Shown here: positions 17,379 to 25,401 of the stretch, one piece after another
Numbering within the stretch: the first letter of the stretch is position 1
How the letters are laid out: the number at the start of each line of letters is the position of its first letter
Assembly (NCBI GenBank): GCA_028710415.1
Contig: JAQTUE010000032.1
Coordinates: forward strand, 1 to 56,316
DNA: 56,316 nt
DNA from: Paludibacter sp.
GTDB lineage: Bacteria; Bacteroidota; Bacteroidia; Bacteroidales; Paludibacteraceae
Direction of reading: 5' to 3'
Notes under the pieces: generated by a model
What the model was told of the DNA's origin: nothing
Databases searched by the model: none
What the model saw: the letters and a program-made list of their open reading frames with translations, nothing else
Position numbers and translations under genes: made by a program

Positions 17379-17585
17379 TTGGTTGATTGGTTAATTAGTT
17401 AATTGGTTGATTAGTTGATTGGTTAAATGAGTTGATTAGGTTAATTAAGGTAATTAAGTTAATTGGGTTGATTAAGGTAATTGGATTTAGGAGAATAAGA
17501 AATGGTAAATAGTAAATTGTAAAATTGTAAAATTGTAAATTGATTAAAGTTAATCGGGTTTAAATAGTAAATCAGTAAAATAGTT
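17379..17585. repeat. Low-complexity word repeats (TTGATTGG, GTAAAATT units)
   Basis: Starts immediately after the murF stop codon. The first part (to about 17485) is woven from ttggttgatt, ggttaatta and gttaattgg words. The second part repeats gtaaattgtaaaattg. A 28-nt core near 17389-17416 is identical to the reverse complement of the block at 5.65-5.74 kb. Confidence 0.75.
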
Positions 17586-17602
17586 CAAAATAAGTATAAG
17601 AA

Positions 17603-18502
17603 ATGGATTCGGATAAAAAGAGGATTCTAACTGTTATTAGTATTGCAACAGTTATTGTTATTGTGTTGGCATTTGCAGTGTTTTATTTCATACGCAAAGC
17701 AAACCAAAAAGAAGCAGAAGTAGCGGAAATTGTAGAACAAATGAATTTTGAGAAAGAACAGGTTCAGAAGGAATATTCCAACCTGAATTCAGAATTTGAA
17801 GGTTATACCACTACTATAAAAAATGACTCCCTGGTAAAATTACTTCAAAATCAGAAGACAAAAGTTGACCAGTTATTGAATGAACTCCGTATTACAAAAT
17901 CAACAAATTTGAAGCGTATCGCCCAGTTAAAAAGTGAATTGGCAACTGTACGCATAGTGATGATCCAATATGTAAACCAGATTGACTCATTAAATTCAGC
18001 CAACAAAGTACTTAAAACAGAGAATGTTGAAGTTCACAGGAAATACAGGGCTGCCAATGATTCTGTTGTGAAATTATCAAAGGATAAAGAGTCACTCAAT
18101 CAGGTTGTAACAAGGGCATCAATCCTTGAAATTTACAATTTCAGCATGACACCTCTCAACAGCAAAGGGAAAAAAACAGGTTGGTTTGCACAAACAACGA
18201 ATTTACAGTTCAAATATACCATTGGAAAGAATATAACTGCTCAACCGGGAGAAAAAACAATCTACTTAAGAATTACACGACCAGATGAGCAAGTGCTGAC
18301 AAAGAGTCCGAACAATGTGTTCCCTTATGAAAATAAAAACATAGCCTATTCAGCCAGTAAGACAATAGAATACACCGGAGAAGCTAAAAGCGATGTTATC
18401 TTTTGGAAAGTTGGAGAGATATTGCCAAAAGGAACATACCGCGCTGAATTCTTTGCAGACGGAAACAGAATAGGAAGTTTTACGTTTTCATTTGAGAAAT
18501 AG
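17603..18502 (+). CDS. Membrane-anchored coiled-coil protein of unknown function
   Basis: 299 residues. One N-terminal transmembrane helix (about 8-30, ILTVISIATVIVIVLAFAVF) is followed by a long charged coiled coil (about 32-165). The C-terminal beta-rich domain (about 170-299) contains LYLRITRPDEQVL-like strands and ends GTYRAEFFADGNRIGSFTFSFEK. The topology suggests a periplasmic rod and head anchored in the inner membrane. Similar hypothetical proteins are widespread in Bacteroidales, but I know of no assigned role. It lies between two low-complexity repeat blocks. Confidence 0.7.
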   Translation: MDSDKKRILTVISIATVIVIVLAFAVFYFIRKANQKEAEVAEIVEQMNFEKEQVQKEYSNLNSEFEGYTTTIKNDSLVKLLQNQKTKVDQLLNELRITKSTNLKRIAQLKSELATVRIVMIQYVNQIDSLNSANKVLKTENVEVHRKYRAANDSVVKLSKDKESLNQVVTRASILEIYNFSMTPLNSKGKKTGWFAQTTNLQFKYTIGKNITAQPGEKTIYLRITRPDEQVLTKSPNNVFPYENKNIAYSASKTIEYTGEAKSDVIFWKVGEILPKGTYRAEFFADGNRIGSFTFSFEK

Positions 18503-18663
18503 ATTCTTAAAAGTAGGTAGAAAGTAGTAGGTAGTAGGTAGTGGGTAGAAGGAAGTAGGTAGTTTATAGAAAGATGTTGGTAGCGAAACCTCAAACTCTT
18601 CAAACTTCAAACCTTTCAAACTTTTCAAACATCAAACATCAAACATCAAACATCATTAATTAG
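18503..18663. repeat. Low-complexity word repeats (GTAGGTAG and CAAACATC units)
   Basis: The first half repeats agtaggtag-type words. The second half repeats ttcaaac and the 8-mer catcaaac (18628-18655). It is the same word vocabulary, in the opposite sense, as the tttgaaagg block at 5.55 kb and the block after 49.82 kb. Confidence 0.7.
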
Positions 18664-18675
18664 TAACCAAGATAC

Positions 18676-20049
18676 GTGTCGCAAGCCCATAAGTTCACAC
18701 ATGATGCCGAAGCTATCGCATTCGATGTAAAACACCGGAATACGATAAAATTCAACATTTCACGCTACGATGCAGCGGTGAGCAAAGGAATGGCGCGTTA
18801 TAACAATGTGGAAGCAGCCAAGACACAGGCAGCGGCCATAAAAAGGGAAGTCCTTCAACATTGGGATAAATACCTGATTGAATTCGAAGAAAAGATAAGT
18901 GCCCGAGGTGTTCAGGTTCTTTGGGCATCAGACGCAGAAGAAGCAACCGGGTATATTGAACAGATACTTCGTGAGAATGATGCTCATTTACTGGTCAAGA
19001 GCAAATCGATGACCACCGAAGAGATTGAGTTGAATGATATTGCAACTAATATGGGGTGCGAATCGGTTGAAACGGACCTGGGAGAATTTATTGTGCAGGT
19101 TGCCGGTGAAAAGCCGTACCACATTGTAACTCCTGCCATGCATAAGTCGAAGGGAGATATTGCCAAATTATTCAATGAAAAATTTGGAACCCCCATTGAA
19201 AGCACTCCCGAAGAAATGACAGAATATGTTCGTCAGGTCCTTCGAAAAAAATATACTACTGCTCAGGTTGGTGTTACAGGTGCCAACTTTTTAATAGCCG
19301 ATATTGGTGGAATATCAGTAACCGAAAACGAAGGAAATGGGTTGATGACCACTGCATTTCCAAAAGTACATATTGTATTGGCGGGTATTGAAAAAATCAT
19401 TCCCAGAATGTCACAGCTTGGACTCTTTTATCCCTTGCTGGCAGCGCATGGTACCGGCCAGCAAATTACAGCTTACAATACCATTTTTACAGGACCTCGT
19501 CAGGCAACTGAAGTAGATGGTCCTGAGAAAATGATTGTTATCCTGTTGGATAATGGACGAACAAATGTGTTTAAAGATGATGAAGCCTATGAATCATTAG
19601 CCTGTATCCGTTGTGGTGCGTGCCTGAATGGTTGCCCGGTATATAAAACCATTGGTGGCTATACTTATGATACAACTTACAGTGGCCCAATTGGATCGGT
19701 ATTGACACCTTTCTTGCGTGGATTCAAGGATTTCTCACATTTAAGTTTTGCATCTACACTCTGTGGGAAATGTAATGAGGTTTGCCCGGTAAAAATACCG
19801 TTAACGGATATACTACTATCAAACAGACGTAAATCAGTAGAGCAGAATTTACGCCCTGCTGCCGAAAAATGGGTCATGAAAGGATTCAAACTGATTAGTT
19901 CAAACCGCATAGGATTTGACCTATTCCCTGGATTTATTAAAAACATGGCAACGTATCCCTTCAATTTTAAAGGTTGGGGACCTAAGCGTTCGATGCCAGC
20001 TTTTGCAAGCAAGTCATTTTCGCAACAATATAAAAAGAAACAAAACTAA
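18676..20049 (+). CDS. lutB: LutB/YkgF-type iron-sulfur protein (lactate utilisation)
   Basis: 457 residues from GTG 18676; a stop three codons upstream fixes the region and no in-frame ATG is nearby. The LUD domain (about 70-295) includes NFLIADIGGISVTENEGNG. Two [4Fe-4S] motifs follow, CIRCGACLNGCPVY (about 309-322) and CGKCNEVCPVKIPL (about 362-375). In LutABC-type systems this subunit works with LutA (CCG-domain protein) and LutC to oxidise L-lactate to pyruvate. Neither partner lies next to it here: a coiled-coil protein precedes it and an FKBP follows. The partners may be elsewhere, or the protein may act in another dehydrogenase complex. Confidence 0.85.
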   Translation: MSQAHKFTHDAEAIAFDVKHRNTIKFNISRYDAAVSKGMARYNNVEAAKTQAAAIKREVLQHWDKYLIEFEEKISARGVQVLWASDAEEATGYIEQILRENDAHLLVKSKSMTTEEIELNDIATNMGCESVETDLGEFIVQVAGEKPYHIVTPAMHKSKGDIAKLFNEKFGTPIESTPEEMTEYVRQVLRKKYTTAQVGVTGANFLIADIGGISVTENEGNGLMTTAFPKVHIVLAGIEKIIPRMSQLGLFYPLLAAHGTGQQITAYNTIFTGPRQATEVDGPEKMIVILLDNGRTNVFKDDEAYESLACIRCGACLNGCPVYKTIGGYTYDTTYSGPIGSVLTPFLRGFKDFSHLSFASTLCGKCNEVCPVKIPLTDILLSNRRKSVEQNLRPAAEKWVMKGFKLISSNRIGFDLFPGFIKNMATYPFNFKGWGPKRSMPAFASKSFSQQYKKKQN

Positions 20050-20077
20050 TTATCTCCTTAAAATAACGGTAACAAAT

Positions 20078-20545
20078 ATGAAACGAACAGCAATTGCCTT
20101 TTTTATCACATTTCTATTTCTAATACTTATCTCGGCATGTAAGGAAAATGTTTATGTCGACTGGAAGCTATTGAATGACAAATGGTATGAAACCCACAAG
20201 CATGATCCAGGATTCATAACAACTCCCAGCGGGCTATGCTATCAGGTTCTCCATCAAGGTTACCAACGCAGGCCAAATATCAACAGCATTGTCATTGTAA
20301 ACTATAAAGGTTCGTTGATTGACGGTTCAATATTTGATTCTGTACCTACCGGTAAAAGTATACAATTGCAGTTATCGAGTACGGTTGCAGGTTGGAAAGA
20401 AGGACTTCCCAAGATGAATGCAGGAGGCAGATACCGGTTTTATATCCCAAGCAATTTAGGATACGACACCACTTCAACCAACTCAAGAATACCACCACAT
20501 TCGGTGCTAATATTTGATGTCAATCTGATCGATTCCTATAATTAA
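20078..20545 (+). CDS. FKBP-type peptidyl-prolyl cis-trans isomerase lipoprotein
   Basis: 155 residues from ATG 20078, which gives a lipoprotein signal (AFFITFLFLILISAC, Cys about 24). The frame extends further upstream into lutB, but that part is a shadow. The FKBP fold covers about 60-155: VIVNYKGSLIDGSIFDSVPT, GWKEGLPKMNAGGRYRFYIP, and a final HSVLIFDVNLID. It probably assists folding of envelope proteins from the periplasmic side of a membrane. It starts 28 nt after lutB and may be co-transcribed with it. Confidence 0.85.
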   Translation: MKRTAIAFFITFLFLILISACKENVYVDWKLLNDKWYETHKHDPGFITTPSGLCYQVLHQGYQRRPNINSIVIVNYKGSLIDGSIFDSVPTGKSIQLQLSSTVAGWKEGLPKMNAGGRYRFYIPSNLGYDTTSTNSRIPPHSVLIFDVNLIDSYN

Positions 20546-20586
20546 TTCATTTTTCCACTAATCCTGGAAGATTAAAACATCACAGT

Positions 20587-21921
20587 ATGAAAAAATTATT
20601 TCTCTTTGTTTTATGTTCCTTTGCCGGGTTAGCTTATGCAGTTGAATATACTGTTCAGACTGTCCCAAATCCACAGACTGCCAACAAGCATGCCTTTGTG
20701 AGTAACCCTGATGGCATTTTGAAAGCAGAAACAGTAATCCAAATGAATGAGTATCTGGACTCTCTTCGGGCTCAAACCAAAGCTGAAGTAGCATTAGTTG
20801 TCGTAAATTCAATCGGGTATAATGAAATCAAGCCCTTTGCAACGGATCTGTTCAAGGCCTGGGGTGTTGGCAAAGCCAAAATAGATAATGGTATACTGGT
20901 GTTATTTGTACTCGATCAAAAGAAAGTGACATTTGAAACAGGATCCGGGTTTGAAGGAGTTTTGCCCGATGCTATATGCAAAAGGATACAAATACAAAAG
21001 ATGATTCCGGAATTTAAAAAAGGGAATTTTGATGCCGGATTAATGGCTGGCTTGGTGAGCATCGGGGCAGCAATAAAGAAAGAACCCGTACCGGAAGACG
21101 TAAAACCTGTAGTTGCCTGGAATGAAATTTTACCAATTGCAGGAGGTATCTATTTACTTTTAGCAGTTTTCACAATGATCTGGATTGGCAATTCAATTCA
21201 GAAAATAAATCAAAACAAGAAACTTAGCAGTAATATTGCACGTTATAAAGCATTAAAGACAGAGAAAGCAGGAATTATTAGCCTGGTATCTATTTTGATT
21301 CCTGTAATTGGGTTTGTATGCATACTTCTTTTTTCGAATCCAATTTACCTGTTACTTCTGATTCCTATACCTCTGACAACAATTCCGGCAAATATATACG
21401 GCAGATTGATGATGCTTAAAATCAGACGGGCACCAATACCGTGCAATGTTTGTGATGGAACCATGCATATTTTGTCAGAGAAACAAGAAGATGTACATTT
21501 GAAACTGGCACAACAATTTGAAGAAAAATTACATGCTATCGATTATGACGTATTTGTGTGTAATAAATGTGCCAACGAAGCAATATTTACCCTTGACAAA
21601 CCAAGTGTCTATTCTGAATGCCCAAAATGTAAAACAAAAGCATTCATACTTCAAGAAAAACGAACCATTGTTGCTCCGACCTATATCAGTTCAGGAACAG
21701 AAAGGACAACATATGTTTGTAAGTTCTGTGGATACGAAGAAAATGACAATCACAACATCCCAAGGATTAACAGGGATAACAGTGCCATTGTTGGAGGAGC
21801 TGTATTAGGCGGTCTCTTTAGCGGTGGAGGAGGTTTTGGTGGAGGCGGCTCAGGTGGTGGCGGAGGCGGAAGTTTCGGAGGCGGAATGTCAGGTGGTGGT
21901 GGCGCTACCAGTGGTTGGTAA
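20587..21921 (+). CDS. TPM-domain membrane protein with Cys-rich zinc-ribbon region and Gly-rich tail
   Basis: 444 residues. A signal peptide (to about 19, AYA) precedes a TPM domain (about 37-160, NEYLDSLRAQTKAEVALVVV, GILVLFVLDQKKVTFETGSG). Transmembrane segments lie at about 183-203 and 235-275. A cytosolic-looking stretch has paired Cys motifs (CNVC, CNKC, CPKC, CKFC), probably two zinc ribbons. The tail is nearly pure Gly and Ser, as in YgcG-like proteins. TPM proteins often neighbour LemA genes, and here lemA follows 108 nt downstream. They are linked to membrane quality control or photosystem repair in other lineages. The role here is not known. Confidence 0.8.
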   Translation: MKKLFLFVLCSFAGLAYAVEYTVQTVPNPQTANKHAFVSNPDGILKAETVIQMNEYLDSLRAQTKAEVALVVVNSIGYNEIKPFATDLFKAWGVGKAKIDNGILVLFVLDQKKVTFETGSGFEGVLPDAICKRIQIQKMIPEFKKGNFDAGLMAGLVSIGAAIKKEPVPEDVKPVVAWNEILPIAGGIYLLLAVFTMIWIGNSIQKINQNKKLSSNIARYKALKTEKAGIISLVSILIPVIGFVCILLFSNPIYLLLLIPIPLTTIPANIYGRLMMLKIRRAPIPCNVCDGTMHILSEKQEDVHLKLAQQFEEKLHAIDYDVFVCNKCANEAIFTLDKPSVYSECPKCKTKAFILQEKRTIVAPTYISSGTERTTYVCKFCGYEENDNHNIPRINRDNSAIVGGAVLGGLFSGGGGFGGGGSGGGGGGSFGGGMSGGGGATSGW

Positions 21922-22029
21922 ATAGACAGGATTTATTAAGAGAACTTACTATCATACTTAGTTTATATTTATAATTTAAAATCACATATTATTCTTATTT
22001 TATTCATAAACAAATAAACATTTATCAAA

Positions 22030-22620
22030 ATGAAAAAGAATTCAATAATTTTAATTTCAGTTGCAGCAGTAATCGTATTACTGATCTCATGGGGAATTTC
22101 AGGTTATAATGGATTGGTAACCTTAAGAGAAAACGTAAACAGTCAATGGGCTAATGTTGAAAGTCAATATCAACGCCGGTCAGACCTGATACCCAATTTA
22201 GTTTCAACCGTAAAAGGATATGCTACACACGAAAGCTCAACCTTGGAAGGAGTGGTAGCAGCCAGGGCTAAAGCAACCCAGATTACCATTGATCCGAAGA
22301 ACCTGACTCCGGAGAAATTACAGGAATACCAGGCAGCACAAGGTCAGGTAAGCTCTGCTTTAGGCAAGTTACTCATGATCACAGAGAATTATCCGGATTT
22401 AAAAGCGAATCAAAATTTCCTTGAACTACAGGCTCAACTGGAAGGTACAGAAAACAGGATTTCGGTAGAACGTAACCGGTATAATGAAACCGCAAAGCAA
22501 TATGATGTATCCATAAAATTCTTCCCTAAATCATTGATTGCTTCTATTTGCGGATTTACTGAGAAACCATATTTTGAATCGGATAAAGGATCAGAAAAAG
22601 CACCAGCTGTAAAATTCTAA
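22030..22620 (+). CDS. lemA: LemA family protein
   Basis: 196 residues. It has the family's N-terminal transmembrane helix (about 5-23) and a helical periplasmic domain: LRENVNSQWANVESQYQRRS, DLIPNLVSTVKGYATHE, ENRISVERNRYNETAKQYD. The function of LemA proteins is not settled. They recur with TPM-domain proteins, as here, which supports a joint membrane-associated role. Confidence 0.92.
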   Translation: MKKNSIILISVAAVIVLLISWGISGYNGLVTLRENVNSQWANVESQYQRRSDLIPNLVSTVKGYATHESSTLEGVVAARAKATQITIDPKNLTPEKLQEYQAAQGQVSSALGKLLMITENYPDLKANQNFLELQAQLEGTENRISVERNRYNETAKQYDVSIKFFPKSLIASICGFTEKPYFESDKGSEKAPAVKF

Positions 22621-22633
22621 AAAAAATAAAGTC

Positions 22634-23632
22634 ATGTCCAAAAACAACTATACTCCGGCATCAGATCGATACACCAACTCAGTTGGCTATCAGAAGTGTG
22701 GCAAAAGCGGATTACAATTGCCACGTATTTCACTTGGATTGTGGCATAACTTTGGTGAAGTGGATGATGCTGACGAAGCCCTGAAAATGATTCATTTTGC
22801 CTTTGACCATGGTATTACCCATTTTGACCTGGCGAATAATTATGGTACCCCGTTTGGAAGTGCTGAAAAGAACTTTGGCAAGATCATGAAAGATCAATTT
22901 TCATCCTATCGGGATGAGATGATTATAAGTACCAAAGCCGGACACGAAATGTGGCAGGGACCATATGGTGACGGAGGGTCCCGTAAATACTTAATCTCGA
23001 GCCTGGATCAGAGTCTTCACAGAATGAAACTTGACTATGTGGATATATTTTATTCGCATCGTTACGATCCGGAGACCCCTATTGAGGAAACCATGGGAGC
23101 ATTATCGGATATGGTAAAACAAGGGAAAGCCTTATATGTGGGGATATCGAAATATCCAACAGAAAAAGCGCAGGAAGCCTATCGAATTTTACGCGAAAAT
23201 GGTACTCCCTGTTTGATCAACCAGGATAAATACAATATCTTCACCCGTCAGATAGAACAAAATGTATTGCCACTGGCAAAGGAACAAGGCGTTGGATTTA
23301 TTGCCTTTTCACCTTTAGCACAGGGCATGCTGACTGACAAGTACCTGAATGGGATTCCTGAAAATTCACGTGCTGCTCATAGTTATGGTTTTTTGCAGAA
23401 AAATCAAATTACACCTGAAGTAGTTTCTAGGATTTCGAAACTGAATGAGATAGCTTTCCAACGAGGACAATCATTAGCCCAAATGGCTCTGGCGTGGTGT
23501 TTACGATCGTCTGACGTTAATTCGGTGATTGTTGGTGCAAGTTCTGTGAAACAATTGCAAAACAATATTGATGCTATTCAAAACACAGAGTTTTCGAGCG
23601 ATGAAATGTGGAGGATTGGAGAATTAGGATAA
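22634..23632 (+). CDS. Aldo/keto reductase, YghZ/Gpr-like
   Basis: 332 residues of a TIM-barrel aldo/keto reductase. The catalytic set is visible: Asp in HFDLANNYG with the Tyr four positions on, Lys in ISTKAGHEMW, and His in IFYSHRYDPETP. FSPLAQGMLTDKYLNGIP and SVIVGASSVKQLQNN are the NADPH-binding segments. MWQGPYGDGGSRKYLISSLD is the signature of the E. coli YghZ (L-glyceraldehyde 3-phosphate reductase) subgroup. The C-terminus is about ten residues shorter than usual. It starts 13 nt after lemA and ends at a terminator. The physiological substrate is not shown by sequence. Confidence 0.9.
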   Translation: MSKNNYTPASDRYTNSVGYQKCGKSGLQLPRISLGLWHNFGEVDDADEALKMIHFAFDHGITHFDLANNYGTPFGSAEKNFGKIMKDQFSSYRDEMIISTKAGHEMWQGPYGDGGSRKYLISSLDQSLHRMKLDYVDIFYSHRYDPETPIEETMGALSDMVKQGKALYVGISKYPTEKAQEAYRILRENGTPCLINQDKYNIFTRQIEQNVLPLAKEQGVGFIAFSPLAQGMLTDKYLNGIPENSRAAHSYGFLQKNQITPEVVSRISKLNEIAFQRGQSLAQMALAWCLRSSDVNSVIVGASSVKQLQNNIDAIQNTEFSSDEMWRIGELG

Positions 23633-23641
23633 TAAATAACT

Positions 23642-23671
23642 AAAAGAGCGAACTTACTTTGCTCTTTTTTT
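23642..23671 (+). terminator. Terminator after the aldo/keto reductase gene
   Basis: aaaagagc (23642-23649) pairs with gctctttt (23661-23668), running into a T tract. Confidence 0.75.
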
Positions 23672-23687
23672 ATAGCACATTATTAAA

Positions 23688-24143
23688 ATGAAATCTTTAA
23701 TCAGACACTTGCTTTTAATACCCTTTATTGCTTTGTCAGTAGCATCATGCAATGACAATGTGATATCTTCTATCCCTGATTTTCCGGTTTATCTGGAACT
23801 TAACCTGACATCCACCTATCCTACATTCAGGAACTCATACAATAAATTTCTTTTATTTAAAACACCTGTTTTAGCAACTGACAGGGTTGGTTATGGTGGA
23901 ATTCTTGTGTACACCGGACTAGATGGCAATTATTATGCATTTGATATGTCATGCCCGTATGAAGCCAAACAAAATATACGTGTTTATCCAAATGATATTG
24001 GACAAGCAATCTGCGAAGGGTGTGGCTCTGTCTTTGATATTGGATATGGAATAGGCAACCCATCTGCAGGAAAGTCAAAGGAAGCTCTTAAAAGATATAA
24101 AACCATGATGTCAGGAGACATTTTGTATATAACCCGCCAATAA
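23688..24143 (+). CDS. Lipoprotein with a Rieske-like fold lacking the His ligands
   Basis: 151 residues. The lipoprotein signal ends SVASC (Cys about 21). The pattern FDMSCPYEAKQ ... AICEGCGSVFDIGYGIGNPS follows the layout of Rieske [2Fe-2S] domains, but CxH is replaced by CPY and CxxH by CEGC. The usual two His ligands are thus missing, and the protein may bind a different centre or only structural metal. Similar short lipoproteins occur in Bacteroidales without known function. It is preceded directly by a terminator, so it probably has its own promoter. Confidence 0.7.
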   Translation: MKSLIRHLLLIPFIALSVASCNDNVISSIPDFPVYLELNLTSTYPTFRNSYNKFLLFKTPVLATDRVGYGGILVYTGLDGNYYAFDMSCPYEAKQNIRVYPNDIGQAICEGCGSVFDIGYGIGNPSAGKSKEALKRYKTMMSGDILYITRQ

Positions 24144-24250
24144 AAATAAATGAAGTGAGCTTTATAGATAAGTTTAGATTGACGAATATGAATTCATTTA
24201 TCGACGTACAAATATAAACTTTCTACTCTTACTGATTTATTTTCCAGAAA

Positions 24251-25348
24251 TCATTTCCAGTTAGAGGGCTTAATGAGGAGAGATGAGAAAGCCACATAAA
24301 CGATATAAAAAGGATAAATCAGTGAAAGAATGAAAGAATAAAACCAGATTTTATCTAGCTGAAAAAATATCCTGACAGTATACAGGAAAGTAGTATCCAG
24401 AATATATTTAATCAAAAAAAGAGAACCGAAAATTATAATATAAGTTGAATTAATAAAAGATAGTGATAACAAGACTAAAGGCAGTAGATTTATCAACAAC
24501 ACGATACAGGCTGCACCAATAATCTGCCAATCTTTGTAAGCAGTTGATTTTGAAGTCCAACGACGACGTTGTTTAATAAATTGAACCAATGACTCTGGCT
24601 GTTCTGTTATAACAAATGCAGATTCAGATTTCAAGAACCGGATGTTACCCTTTCTTTTCTTTACACTTTCCAATAAAAACATATCATCACCGGATTGTTC
24701 TTCTTCATGTAAATCCTCCCTGGCATCCAGCCATGCATTCTTAGTAAAAGCTAAATTCGCACCATTACATAAAACAGGCATTCCAGCACCGGCAGCACCG
24801 GCAGCTGAAGCAATCAAACTGGTAAATTCAAGTTCCTGTAGCTTTGAGAACAGGTTTTTTCTTTCTGAAAGCCTAACCGGACAAATGATTAAATCACATT
24901 TATACTTTTTATAAAAACAAGCTATTGTTTCTACCCAATAATAAGAAGGCATACAATCCGCATCAGTTGTTATGATTAATTCGCCGGTAGATTTTAGAAT
25001 ACCTTCTTTTAATGCATTTTTCTTCCCAAAACCAGTTGCGTCAATCAACTGAATTTTCGAAAAAGTTTGTTGAGCTATCTTTATATAGTTTCTGGTTGCA
25101 TCTTTGGAATGGTCATTTACAAAAATAAGTTCATAATTTTGAATACTTTGTTGAGCCAGACAACCAATTAACTGTAACACATGTTTTTCTTCATTTTTAC
25201 AAGCAACTACTACTGATATTTTAGTGTTAATTAACTCATCTCCTTTTGGTACAAATGCTTTCATTTGCTTCCAACCATACTGAAAAATTAAGATTAAACA
25301 TAAATACAATGAGCAAATTAAAATTGTGACAAAATACATCCAAAACAT
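24251..25348 (-). CDS. Family 2 glycosyltransferase, membrane-anchored
   Basis: 365 residues. An N-terminal transmembrane helix precedes the GT-A domain with KISVVVACKNEE, the nucleotide-sugar Asp motifs (FVNDHS, TTDADC), the acceptor-side Asp motif GDD and the QRRRW signature of processive GT2 enzymes. Three or four C-terminal transmembrane helices follow. Cellulose/chitin-synthase-like GT2 proteins of this shape make polysaccharides or glycolipids at the inner membrane. The product is unknown. It is followed at 53 nt by a broken outer-membrane protein gene on the same strand. Confidence 0.85.
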   Translation of the reverse strand: MFWMYFVTILICSLYLCLILIFQYGWKQMKAFVPKGDELINTKISVVVACKNEEKHVLQLIGCLAQQSIQNYELIFVNDHSKDATRNYIKIAQQTFSKIQLIDATGFGKKNALKEGILKSTGELIITTDADCMPSYYWVETIACFYKKYKCDLIICPVRLSERKNLFSKLQELEFTSLIASAAGAAGAGMPVLCNGANLAFTKNAWLDAREDLHEEEQSGDDMFLLESVKKRKGNIRFLKSESAFVITEQPESLVQFIKQRRRWTSKSTAYKDWQIIGAACIVLLINLLPLVLLSLSFINSTYIIIFGSLFLIKYILDTTFLYTVRIFFQLDKIWFYSFILSLIYPFYIVYVAFSSLLIKPSNWK

Positions 25349-25401
25349 ATCGACTATCTTTTATATTAGCACTTCAATAATTCAGTTTAAAAAAACAACA
25401 A

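Noticed and set aside
19916..20077. Longer N-terminus of the FKBP protein
   Set aside because: It lies inside lutB in another frame, while ATG 20078 gives a perfect lipoprotein signal.
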